From: [Clostridium] innocuum
GTDB taxonomy: Bacteria > Bacillota_I > Bacilli_A > Erysipelotrichales > Erysipelotrichaceae
DNA: 64,000 bases
NCBI GenBank assembly: GCA_012317185.1
Contig: CP048838.1
Coordinates: 4,154,001-4,218,000, forward strand
Direction: 5' to 3'
Below, one piece after another: positions 35,985-45,227 of this stretch (positions are counted from its first letter, which is position 1; the number at the start of each line of letters is the position of its first letter). The position numbers and the translations under genes were made by a program. The notes under the pieces are model-generated. The model was not told the DNA's origin, ran no database searches, and was given only the letters and a program-made list of their open reading frames with translations.

Positions 35985-36404
35985 TTAAAATTCATCCTCC
36001 TGCGACGAAATACCTTTGACGGTTTCATTGCAGTACATGATCCCCGTTTTTGCTTCTGTGAACAGACGGCGAATCAGCTTATCCGCATCCTCATCGGAAA
36101 ACAGAAACAGATTCATCAGCATCGGCAGATTCATTCCGGTTAACAAATGGAAATGCTCCTTCCCGATATATTTCATCAGTTCATTGTTTACACTTCCCCC
36201 GAACAGATCCGTACAGGCAATGATTTCCGCATCTGTCGGGATTTTCTTCATAGTCTCTTTGATCAGATCTGAAATATCCTGCCCGTCTTTCACATAAGCG
36301 GTTATAAGATGCACATGCTTCTTCTCTCCCAGAATAATGCGGATGGAATCATAAATCCCCTGTGAGAACATCCCATGACTTGCGAGTATATAATGTCGTT
36401 CCAT
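35985..36404 (-). CDS. PTS mannose-family EIIA component
   Basis: 139 residues from ATG 36404 (AAAGGAGGGAGAAT upstream). EIIA active-site His in YILASHGMFSQG (residue 10); later motif CTDLFGGSVNNELM typical of the fold. Takes phosphate from HPr and passes it to EIIB. Confidence 0.93.
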   Translation of the reverse strand: MERHYILASHGMFSQGIYDSIRIILGEKKHVHLITAYVKDGQDISDLIKETMKKIPTDAEIIACTDLFGGSVNNELMKYIGKEHFHLLTGMNLPMLMNLFLFSDEDADKLIRRLFTEAKTGIMYCNETVKGISSQEDEF

Positions 36405-36417
36405 ATTCTCCCTCCTT

Positions 36418-37239
36418 TCACTCCTCAAAGCTTTTCAGCGTTTTCATTTCCGCAGACCATGGTTTTTCATAATACCTTTGGGTTGCCGTTTCCAGTGACA
36501 GATATCCCGGATAGCCATATTCCTCAAGGACAGCAAGATCCGCTTTCAGATCACGGCTACCATCCCCCCAGGCCAGATGACCGGTCGGATTCCCATCCAC
36601 AAAGTGAATATGGACAATATCGCTGCCGAAGGCCTCGAAGTATTCCCGGGGTGTATGTCCCATACGTGCCATTGCCCCAAAATCGATACACACCTTGAGA
36701 CAGCTGCTTCCAACCTCGTTTCGATATCGCTGGATGTCCTGAATTGTATTCACAAGACGCGATTCCTCCGGCTGGAGAGCTTCCAGAGCCAGAATCACAT
36801 TTCTCTTTTTTGCATAATCTGTGATTCTCTTCATCATAACGACGGAGCGATTCCATGCTTCCTCCACCGTTTCACTGTAATAGCACCATCCGCTGGTCAC
36901 CAGAACCTGACGACATTCAAGCTCACATGCGATATCAATCATCTGCCGGTAATAGTTGAGTACCTCTTCCTGACGATGCTTCTGCTTGACTGCGATATTG
37001 TTCGGCTTTGGGTTTGTCTGTTCCGGACAGATGCCGATGATGGTTATCTGATAGCGATCGCACAGCTTCTTCAGCTGTTCCGGCGAGTCATGACGGCGGG
37101 CATCCACATAATAATGCATGGGACCGCTCCACAGCTCCACATAATGCATGCCCAGCTTATGGACGGATTGAAAGAAATTCTCCAGCTCATAAAAGCGGTA
37201 ATGGCAGTTCATCGCACAGAGTCTGTCTTTAAAATTCAT
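36418..37239 (-). CDS. Sugar isomerase/epimerase, FrlC-like TIM barrel
   Basis: 273 residues from ATG 37239 (AGGAGGAGAAG upstream; an earlier in-frame ATG lacks a site). Xylose-isomerase-like TIM barrel with metal ligands in ALEALQPEES, CIDFGAMARMG, VHIHFVDGN, SLETAT. In E. coli FrlC inverts C3 of fructoselysine. With the SIS deglycase and PTS it suggests Amadori use. Start overlaps the LevR stop by 11 nt. Confidence 0.75.
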   Translation of the reverse strand: MNFKDRLCAMNCHYRFYELENFFQSVHKLGMHYVELWSGPMHYYVDARRHDSPEQLKKLCDRYQITIIGICPEQTNPKPNNIAVKQKHRQEEVLNYYRQMIDIACELECRQVLVTSGWCYYSETVEEAWNRSVVMMKRITDYAKKRNVILALEALQPEESRLVNTIQDIQRYRNEVGSSCLKVCIDFGAMARMGHTPREYFEAFGSDIVHIHFVDGNPTGHLAWGDGSRDLKADLAVLEEYGYPGYLSLETATQRYYEKPWSAEMKTLKSFEE

Positions 37240-39985
37240 CTTCTCCTCCTGCCTTTCGTACATCATTTTCTATATATTCAAAGAGATATGCTATTTCCGA
37301 TAGGGGCAGCTTGACATGGTAGTGCTGCAGCATAACCTCAAAGCTCCGGTTGACATCCGCAATAAAGTCCTCATGCTGTTTCTCAAAGGATGACAGGTCT
37401 GTATATTTTTCCAATGCCGTTTTTGTGACCAGACGTTCCACCAGGAAACAGATATGAATATAAATGCCGACAATGGTCTTGCTTTGAAACTTACGACCCA
37501 TCGTATGCTGAAGCGCACTGACGGAGTCACTGACATAATCCAGCAGCTTATCTGCATTCAGAATCGTGATATTTTCCATGACTGACTGCATGGAGAAATT
37601 TTTCAACAGCTGACGGTCAAATTCTTCAATTTCCTCTTCCTTCAGATATGGCCGAAATACCTGATTCAGCTGTTCGATATGTTCGAAATTCATGATATCC
37701 TCCAGCGTCACACTATTGACCTTTTTTAGCTTCAGCGAATACGGCTTGATCATCAACACCACATCATATCTGTGAAATAAAATGTCCTCTGCCTTATTTT
37801 TCATCAGCTCATCATATTCATAGGAAATCATTTTCAAATCAATGGGACGCGGCAGACTGTTTTTGAATAATCGGCACAGCTTTTCTGAAATGACCATACC
37901 GGCATCATTTGTGAATACGATTGCTTTTTCCTTCTTCGCCTCTGAGAGTACCTTGTAATTGCATTGATTTTCTGCACAGGCCGTTTCCAGCAGATTCTCC
38001 AATTCGTAGTGCTGCTGTATCTTCATACCGATATTCAGAGCAAGTGAGGTGGAAATATTATTGATCACACCGACATTCACACTGTCTGCAATCACCTCGC
38101 CGATTCCCTCCAGTGACCCCATATCGACAAGCAGGATAATGTTTTTCAGATGCGGATTTTCTTCAATGAAATCGTTCAGCTTGTCGCTGATTTCCTGTAC
38201 CGGTGTATTCAGCGGCATATCGATAGCTTCAAACGTATAAGAGTTCAGCAGCGAATTTGCGGCATCGGCAATAGAGCTTGCGGTAGAGTACCCGTGACTC
38301 AATATGATACCCACAGTATCTTGAGAGCGGATATCACGATTGTAGAAGTTGATATTCAGCATCAGAAAGATACGGTTCATTTCCGACAAGCGCATGTTGA
38401 TATTGGAATGCAGCTGTCTGGCAATGGATTCCGTCAGAATATATTCATTGCTCATATTCTCTGCCATTTTCTTTAGACAGCGCTGTATTTCCTTCTGGTG
38501 ATCCTGTTCCCACTGATGCAGGGAGGAGGTGTTTTTCTGCGCAGAGACGAGCATTCTCGCCAGTACATAGGCACAGTTGATCGGCAGATTGATATTTTTC
38601 ATGAGCTTCACGCTGTTCAGCACACCGATGACTATTTTCTCCATAGCCTCCAGTCGGCCGTCATAGTACGTTTCCTGAAAAACAAGGATATCGTAGTAGT
38701 AGCGCAAGGCCTTCTGCCCCTGTTCCAGAAAGCTGGTAAAGGCATGTGTATCCATGCAGGTTTCTTCAAATGCCTGCAGCAGCTGTTCCCACATGATGAG
38801 GATTTTACTGCCGGCTGCGTTTTTCTCCACTGCGTCTATGCGAATCAGAGAATCACTGTCCCTGCTGTTTTTTTCCACCTTAAGATGATCGAGCAGCTGA
38901 ACAGGCAGGTGATACAGGCAGATGTCCATGCGCTGGTTTGATACACAGTCCGCAAATGCATTGGCACATATGGTACGGATACATCTTCGCAGTTCATCGA
39001 TATTGCTTTCAAAATGGCAGCTCATCAGGAAATGCTGAAGACGCTTTGATATATAAATCGTGCGTTCCAGACGTGCCTGTTCTTCCTGAAAAAATTTAAT
39101 AACGAATTCCAGACGCTCCTCCTCGTTGCGTTCCTGAAAGGATGGGATGGAACAGATAACAGGAATGCTGAGCAGCAGGCTATGACAGAAAGCCGTATGC
39201 GGATCTTCACTGGTGGAGAGAATCAGATGGACACGGGATTCAATCTGTGCCTGATCATCCTGCATTCTCGTAAATTTATTTCTGCTTAAATAGTCGGCCA
39301 GCTTTTCCTGACATTCCTCACTCAGATGACTGGCGTCCTCTATACAGAGGATGCCTTCATCTGCCTCCTCCAGCAGTCCCCGCTCTGCCGCTTTCCCATC
39401 TGCGGCACCTTTTCCAAACAGCTCCTCCATCTGCCTGACTTTATCCTCACCGCGAAATGCCTTTTTGCGAAGCAGCGGTATCTCTTTTCTCGTGGAGGTC
39501 ATGTGATTCAGACAGTATTCATGTGTGAGTCGTACCAGATAGGATTTTCCACATCCCATTTCCCCATGGAGAATGACAGGTAATCCTCCCTGCGGATAGG
39601 AGAGGGCGGTTTTCAGCTGTGCAATCGGGTATTGCAGGCTGCCGTCACAGCCGATTGCTTTTTGAAAATCCTGCAGCTTGGGACTGTTCCGGTGCAGCTC
39701 CTTCATAAGCTCACCCAGACTCAGATATTCACAGCTTTTTAATTCCAGCTGATACTTGCGTTCCAGCACACTGCGATCCATATAATAGACGGGACGCGTA
39801 CTGATTTTTATGATACGCTCATCCTTCACCAGCTCATTGAGATACTGGGAGGTTAAGGAGCGGGAGATGTTTAAAGCACTGCTGATACTGATTGTTGTAA
39901 AACCGCCCAGCTCATTCATGCGCAAGCCCCGGGTAATTTTCTGCAGATATTCCAGAATCTGCAATTTTGATGTTGTGATATTCAT
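37229..39985 (-). CDS. LevR/GfrR-type sigma-54-dependent PTS activator
   Basis: 918 residues. N-terminal winged HTH, AAA+ domain with Walker A GEMGCGKS (141-148) and Walker B-like GILCIEDASHL, then PRD and EIIA-like phosphorylation domains (NIILLVDMGS, RMLVSAQKNTSSLH). A clear GAFTGA loop, needed to touch sigma-54, is not evident, so sigma-54 dependence is uncertain. It heads its own PTS operon. Confidence 0.85.
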   Translation of the reverse strand: MNITTSKLQILEYLQKITRGLRMNELGGFTTISISSALNISRSLTSQYLNELVKDERIIKISTRPVYYMDRSVLERKYQLELKSCEYLSLGELMKELHRNSPKLQDFQKAIGCDGSLQYPIAQLKTALSYPQGGLPVILHGEMGCGKSYLVRLTHEYCLNHMTSTRKEIPLLRKKAFRGEDKVRQMEELFGKGAADGKAAERGLLEEADEGILCIEDASHLSEECQEKLADYLSRNKFTRMQDDQAQIESRVHLILSTSEDPHTAFCHSLLLSIPVICSIPSFQERNEEERLEFVIKFFQEEQARLERTIYISKRLQHFLMSCHFESNIDELRRCIRTICANAFADCVSNQRMDICLYHLPVQLLDHLKVEKNSRDSDSLIRIDAVEKNAAGSKILIMWEQLLQAFEETCMDTHAFTSFLEQGQKALRYYYDILVFQETYYDGRLEAMEKIVIGVLNSVKLMKNINLPINCAYVLARMLVSAQKNTSSLHQWEQDHQKEIQRCLKKMAENMSNEYILTESIARQLHSNINMRLSEMNRIFLMLNINFYNRDIRSQDTVGIILSHGYSTASSIADAANSLLNSYTFEAIDMPLNTPVQEISDKLNDFIEENPHLKNIILLVDMGSLEGIGEVIADSVNVGVINNISTSLALNIGMKIQQHYELENLLETACAENQCNYKVLSEAKKEKAIVFTNDAGMVISEKLCRLFKNSLPRPIDLKMISYEYDELMKNKAEDILFHRYDVVLMIKPYSLKLKKVNSVTLEDIMNFEHIEQLNQVFRPYLKEEEIEEFDRQLLKNFSMQSVMENITILNADKLLDYVSDSVSALQHTMGRKFQSKTIVGIYIHICFLVERLVTKTALEKYTDLSSFEKQHEDFIADVNRSFEVMLQHYHVKLPLSEIAYLFEYIENDVRKAGGEDEF

Positions 39986-40264
39986 GAAAGCACCTCACTT
40001 TTCCGGTACCGCTTGTTTACGATACCATTATAGAAATTCACATTGCACTGTGTCATCAGAGTCCTGTATTTTTGACACTGCGCAATGTTTCCATTCTAAC
40101 TCAAACACTAAAGCGGTTTCAACACTATACAGTGTTGATTTAAAAGACACTGTTGAAATGGGGGCAACAGTGTCTGTTTGAATTTATATATTCCAGTGTT
40201 TGGTATTTCCAATCAAAGATTACAAAGTCTGATGCTTTCTTTCTGCTTCTGTAATCATAGATAA
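39986..40264. promoter_or_regulatory. LevR-operon control region with IRs
   Basis: No gene in the 279 bp between the eCIS ATPase stop and the LevR start. It holds AACACTATACAGTGTT (40121-40136, perfect palindrome) and GACACTGTTG..CAACAGTGTC (40146-40155 / 40165-40174), related by the ACACTGT core. The second is followed on the minus strand by TTTTAAAT and could also end the eCIS transcript. No -24/-12 (GG-N10-GC) sigma-54 promoter was found here. Confidence 0.6.
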
Positions 40265-42118
40265 TCATGATTCTGTATGAAGGAATTTCATTATCTCAAC
40301 AGGAATCTGCTCCTGCCGTTTATTATATTCCAGTTTGACTGCTTTCAAGATATGTTCCAGAGTAAGAAAAGCTTTACCTTCCATTCTCCAATAACAAGCA
40401 GCATTGACTGCAACATTTTCAATTTGCGCCAGAGTCAGATTCAGGTGCTCTGCAAGCCAGGTGCAGGGAAGCTCCGTTTTCAAAGGGATACCTGAAAAAC
40501 AGACTCTCCATTTTTCAGCTTTAACAGTTTTATCAGGTAGTGGAAACCGAATCATGACCGTTATGCGCCTTAAAAAAGCATCGTCGAAATTCTGAAGGAT
40601 ATTGGTTGTCAGAATCACAATGCCCTGATACTGCTCTATTTCCTGCAGCAGAAAGGCCGTTGCACTATTCGCATATTTATCATTTGAAGAGGCTAGGGCT
40701 GTTCGCTTTCCAAACAGTACATCCGCTTCATCAAACAACAGGATACAATTATTTCTCTGAGCATTTCTGAACATTTCCCGCAGGTGTTTTTCACTTTCTC
40801 CGACATATTTATCCATAATCATCGAAAGATCAACCTGCCATACCGGAAGGTCAGCTTCCTTTCCCAGGATTCTGGCAGCCAGGGTTTTACCGGTTCCGCT
40901 GGGGCCGTGAAACAAGACGATACAGGCATGTATTCTTTCCTGTACATGATAGCTAGTATCCCCCATATGCTGAATCCTGAATAAAATATAACGCAGCTGT
41001 TCCTTTAGGTCATCACTACCCAGCCAGTCCTCCCATTGCGCATCATGAGGCAGTACTTTATAAAGCGGAGATGTGAGGTCTCTTGAAATTATATCCATAT
41101 GATAATTTTTCAATCCGCTTCCCTCCGGATCAATTTTTTTATAATTCACCATATCCTGCGGTGTCATATGAAGATAAGATTTAACCCATGTCTTTTCCCA
41201 AAGAAAGAAACTCATTGTCTGTAAATCTTCTGCAGATAAATACAGAGGTAACTGAATAACAGGATATTTGTTTGTGAATGACGACTCAGCAGAAATAATA
41301 ACAGGGATCTTGACATAGCTAAAAAAATAATCTAGAAAGGAAATCTCTTCTTTGAGCAGATCCTTTGCAGTATCCAGATAAACAATACCTCCATTCAGTA
41401 GTCTGCAAAAAAAGGCAATACAATACAATATTCGAAGTCGTTCCTTTTGATCTGCCTGCTTCCATGCAATACCAGATAGTAAAAACACAGATTCTTCGAG
41501 AATTTTTGCACACCGCAATACTAAGGTTCGCTTTCCTGCATGTGCTTCTGCAGCCAGAATACAGGATTTTTTCAATGTTATATTCTTCAGCAGTTCTGCT
41601 TGCTGTTCTTTATAAATTGGAGCAAATGTCTGCTGGGATACTTCCATATATTGAAACGCCTTATGCTGAGCCAAACAGCCGCTGAGCAGATAGTATAAAG
41701 CATAAGAATGTAATTTAATCGGCGTCATCATCAGATAAGTTCCTTCATTACGCTGAAAAAGCATATCTTCATTCAAAAAAGCCATACAGACAGCCGCTGC
41801 ATCTACAGGTAATGGTTGCATTGCAGAATACCATGATAGAATGACGCCTAGAGGAAGAAAGGATGCCTTTGTTTGTTTATATACATAAGAGGATAAAGCT
41901 GTGTCTGTCTCATAAAGAAAGGCACACAGAAGCAGAAAGTACAACATATCTTCCAGCTGAAACTGTTCCTTCACATAAAGAAAATTCGGTTTTGGATAAT
42001 CAGAAGGCTTCTGAAGCTCCTGAAATAATACAGCAAGCTCTTTTGGTTTTTCCTCAGCCTGAAGCAGTTCAGATAATTCCAGACATTTCTTTAGGTATTC
42101 CTGATTACTCACCTGCAT
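40265..42118 (-). CDS. eCIS AAA+ ATPase (Afp15/Pvc15-like)
   Basis: 617 residues. C-terminal AAA+ domain with Walker A GPSGTGKT (405-412), Walker B CILLFDEADVLF (about 451-462), sensor-1 TTN and arginine finger RRIT. The N-terminal half (about 160-330) looks like a second, degenerate ATPase with AHAGKRTLV in place of a P-loop. In Afp/PVC this ATPase is needed for assembly or effector loading. Last gene of the eCIS operon. Confidence 0.88.
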   Translation of the reverse strand: MQVSNQEYLKKCLELSELLQAEEKPKELAVLFQELQKPSDYPKPNFLYVKEQFQLEDMLYFLLLCAFLYETDTALSSYVYKQTKASFLPLGVILSWYSAMQPLPVDAAAVCMAFLNEDMLFQRNEGTYLMMTPIKLHSYALYYLLSGCLAQHKAFQYMEVSQQTFAPIYKEQQAELLKNITLKKSCILAAEAHAGKRTLVLRCAKILEESVFLLSGIAWKQADQKERLRILYCIAFFCRLLNGGIVYLDTAKDLLKEEISFLDYFFSYVKIPVIISAESSFTNKYPVIQLPLYLSAEDLQTMSFFLWEKTWVKSYLHMTPQDMVNYKKIDPEGSGLKNYHMDIISRDLTSPLYKVLPHDAQWEDWLGSDDLKEQLRYILFRIQHMGDTSYHVQERIHACIVLFHGPSGTGKTLAARILGKEADLPVWQVDLSMIMDKYVGESEKHLREMFRNAQRNNCILLFDEADVLFGKRTALASSNDKYANSATAFLLQEIEQYQGIVILTTNILQNFDDAFLRRITVMIRFPLPDKTVKAEKWRVCFSGIPLKTELPCTWLAEHLNLTLAQIENVAVNAACYWRMEGKAFLTLEHILKAVKLEYNKRQEQIPVEIMKFLHTES

Positions 42119-42130
42119 ACCGTAATCACC

Positions 42131-43126
42131 TCATCTCATAATATCCACATAATCCAATTCAGCAGTGTCCATCACTCGGTCTGCTTCCCACAACGCTGCT
42201 GTAACACCAAGGAAGGCATTCTCATCCATATAGGACTGCCTTGTAAAATGCACATGAGCCACTGCATTCGCTGGTACCTCCTGTTGAAAAAACGACAACA
42301 GCTTCCGCTTTTGCCTCACAGGTAAGCAAGGTACAAACACATGCAGAGTACGCTTCTTTATCTGCATACATATGTTAATGTGAAACAAGAACTTCACCAG
42401 CTCAAAAAGATAACGCAGACTGCCCTTTTCCTGATAAATTTGATTCCATAAAGCCGGAAGCCCGCGCAGTGCAGACAGCTCTGCATACTCCTGAAAGTGC
42501 TCCAGTCCCAGCCATGTAAGCAGTTCACGAAGATGCTCCTCATCCGCACAAAGCGGATCCAGCTGCTCATAAAATTGATCAATTTCCTGTTCCAGAGAGA
42601 GATACACATCCTTGAATATAGACAAATACGCATCCAGCGTAGGGTTGTTTCGGTATACATATGGCAGATATTCACTAAACAAAACGGCCGGATAGCTTAA
42701 TTCATAGCCGATGAATTGGAGTGTATTGCCTTTCGGCTTGCGGACCTGAAAGCAGAAGATAAGATAGCGTCCCTCACTTGCTTCCTCCCTGCCATACAGC
42801 AGCAGGTCCTGTTTGCTTTTTGTAAATCCATTCTGCCGGATGACATGAAAACGATCCAATACAGAAAAATCAAGCAGCTGCTCTCTTGTGGAAGCAGAAT
42901 CAAACATCCAGACGGATACCTGCAGTTCCCACAGCTGGACAAAATGCAGGTGTAGTTCATCCCAGGTCCCCTTCACTTCACCACAGTCAAAGACGTCACT
43001 GACATAAACAGCCTCATCGTTTTGTATGCCCATGCATAAGGCACCGTTCGTGAGCGGTGTAAAACCGATCCATGCCCCCTGCAGGCTCATATCCTTATTC
43101 GATTGGTAGCTCAACGCTTCCCGCAC
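42131..43126 (-). CDS. Phage tail protein gpI-like baseplate component
   Basis: 331 residues. From about 150 on it carries the conserved eCIS/P2 gpI pattern: YLPYVYRNNP, DAYLSIFKDVYLSLEQEID, LRELLTWLGL. Baseplate wedge protein linking fibres to the plate. Short N-terminal part unlike phage gpI. Overlaps none, 12 nt before the ATPase. Confidence 0.8.
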   Translation of the reverse strand: MREALSYQSNKDMSLQGAWIGFTPLTNGALCMGIQNDEAVYVSDVFDCGEVKGTWDELHLHFVQLWELQVSVWMFDSASTREQLLDFSVLDRFHVIRQNGFTKSKQDLLLYGREEASEGRYLIFCFQVRKPKGNTLQFIGYELSYPAVLFSEYLPYVYRNNPTLDAYLSIFKDVYLSLEQEIDQFYEQLDPLCADEEHLRELLTWLGLEHFQEYAELSALRGLPALWNQIYQEKGSLRYLFELVKFLFHINICMQIKKRTLHVFVPCLPVRQKRKLLSFFQQEVPANAVAHVHFTRQSYMDENAFLGVTAALWEADRVMDTAELDYVDIMR

Positions 43127-43147
43127 ATCATCACCTCATTTAATTTA

Positions 43148-45067
43148 TTATAAGCAATGCGTAATCACAACATCCGCAAGCACGTAGGATACAGCAGCCT
43201 CATAGCGCAATACTTCACTTTCTCTATCTGTCTGAAAACAGCAGCGGATACAATCCAGTGAACATTGATCTCTCAGTTCCTGTCGAAGCTCATCCGCAGC
43301 AGCATCCACTTCTTCCTGCTGGCAGCGCTTCATATATGTTTTACAAAGCGCCTCCGCCTGTTTCTGTATCTGCCAAGAAACTGAGTTCGCAGCCTGCAGC
43401 TGAATCACTGTCCTTTTCAGCTTAATATCCTGTACACTCACATCATCTGTAAAGGGAAGATGCTGTTCCACAAGGTGCTGTACATAAGTCTGATAGCTTG
43501 GCATATGGCAGGCATGATCACAGCTATCCAGAATATAGAGCATCCATTTTCCAGGCATGCTCTGTATGCGAACCTCCATCAGGGATAGCAGCGGATATTG
43601 CAGAAGAAATTCCTTAAGCTTCTCCTTATGAAAGAAGATACCGCCGTATATCATGGCTTGCTCATACAGAGATGCAGACAGGGCATTGCATCCATTCATA
43701 TGCGGATGATAAATCCGAACCGTTTCCCTATGCAGGGTAACCGGCTTTGACAGCTGTTCAAAAGCGGTGAAGAACAAGCCGTTCTCCATGGCTTTAGGGA
43801 GCTGAAAATCTCGGCCGTTTCCCATGATGATGCCTGTTTCGTCGCGATAGCAGCCCATTGCACCATTGGCCTTCTCATAACGATCAATGACTACGCCATC
43901 CTGCCATATACCCTGTGCAACCTGAAAAGCAAGACGATATGTTGATGCAGGGGCAATATCAATACGCTGTGAGCTGATTCCGTTTATCGTAAAGGTGGAT
44001 ACCAGCTCTTTCAGCTTCTCTCGCTGTGCAACCAGCCTTGCGAAAATCGCATCAGATGGAAGCTTCTCCCAGTAAAAGTGACTGGCAGTTCTTGTCTGCA
44101 CTCTTCGGCAGGGATGCTGAACCCATCGTCCATCCAACTTCTGTATCTGCAGTATGTAGTTCTCCTTTGCGATATCCTCTGCAATCCGCAGTTCTGTTTC
44201 CTCCAGACTTGACAGCATCCATGTTTTTGCTAATGTACTGACAGCCTGCAGCAGAATCACATTCATCCAGACAGCCTGTAAACCGATTGGATGATCATAG
44301 CACGTTTCTTTTATTCGCAGACGCAGCCAGAATCCGTTTTCCTCAAAGCAGGTGGTTACCGCCATATCCTTACCCGGACGAAACCGTAGCTCACCACTGT
44401 TTAGCAGCGCATGGGTATCATCCTGAACATCACAGGCGTTCTGCCAGCCGTGAATACTGAAATAGTCCACCTGCATATCCACCAGCTTCGGCCATTCCAG
44501 TCCGTATACTTGCTCACAGGAATTTTCCACACAGATGTAAAAGGAGGAAACAGCATCGCGTGGCAGCGGATTCTTCAGACGAAGGTAGAGCATACAGGCA
44601 TCCTCACTCAAAGGCAGTGTATAGGTTCCCTCCAGCGATCGAAGCAGCTCTGTAATCTGTTCTGAATGGTACCCGTTCTGTACATAGATGGAGCATATTT
44701 CATTAGGAACCAGGTGATAGGCATGCTCTGCTTCCAGTGTCAGATAATCCTCACCCAATGCTATGGAAAACGGCGTACCCTTTTGTAAATCGACAGGGTG
44801 ATTCGGTTGCATACGAAACGGCAGTGATCTGCAGCGAGTTTCCGGCAGCGGCTCCTGCTGAAGCAATTCATACTTCTTTTTATGCGATTCCTGCACCTGC
44901 TCACTGTAATAATTCAGCATATCCACCAGCATCACCTGCATTTCCAGCAGCGTATAGGATACATCACTGGGATATATCTCTTCTTGCTTTGTCCGCTGCT
45001 TCCATTCCTTTAGCGCATCTGCGAACAATTCCTTATAGGTATGCGTATCTAGCTTCTGTACATTCAT
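43148..45067 (-). CDS. eCIS baseplate protein (Afp12/gp7-like)
   Basis: 639 residues from ATG 45067 (GGAGG upstream; longer reading lacks a site). Large baseplate subunit by position after the gpJ-like gene and by size. N-terminus EIYPSDVSYTLLEMQVMLVDMLNYYSEQ matches the N-terminal helical part shared with baseplate J proteins. Forms wedges with the neighbouring subunit. Confidence 0.75.
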   Translation of the reverse strand: MNVQKLDTHTYKELFADALKEWKQRTKQEEIYPSDVSYTLLEMQVMLVDMLNYYSEQVQESHKKKYELLQQEPLPETRCRSLPFRMQPNHPVDLQKGTPFSIALGEDYLTLEAEHAYHLVPNEICSIYVQNGYHSEQITELLRSLEGTYTLPLSEDACMLYLRLKNPLPRDAVSSFYICVENSCEQVYGLEWPKLVDMQVDYFSIHGWQNACDVQDDTHALLNSGELRFRPGKDMAVTTCFEENGFWLRLRIKETCYDHPIGLQAVWMNVILLQAVSTLAKTWMLSSLEETELRIAEDIAKENYILQIQKLDGRWVQHPCRRVQTRTASHFYWEKLPSDAIFARLVAQREKLKELVSTFTINGISSQRIDIAPASTYRLAFQVAQGIWQDGVVIDRYEKANGAMGCYRDETGIIMGNGRDFQLPKAMENGLFFTAFEQLSKPVTLHRETVRIYHPHMNGCNALSASLYEQAMIYGGIFFHKEKLKEFLLQYPLLSLMEVRIQSMPGKWMLYILDSCDHACHMPSYQTYVQHLVEQHLPFTDDVSVQDIKLKRTVIQLQAANSVSWQIQKQAEALCKTYMKRCQQEEVDAAADELRQELRDQCSLDCIRCCFQTDRESEVLRYEAAVSYVLADVVITHCL

Positions 45068-45227
45068 ATCTGCCTCCATTTTATGCAAGCACAATAATTC
45101 AGCCGGCTCTTTCTTGATTCCGGGTATGTGAGAAATCGTACAGCTCTGCATAACCGATATTGACCGATTATTTTGTATCTCATTCCCCTTCCTGTACCTT
45201 ACATTGAGAAAGAACCATTTCGCCCTC

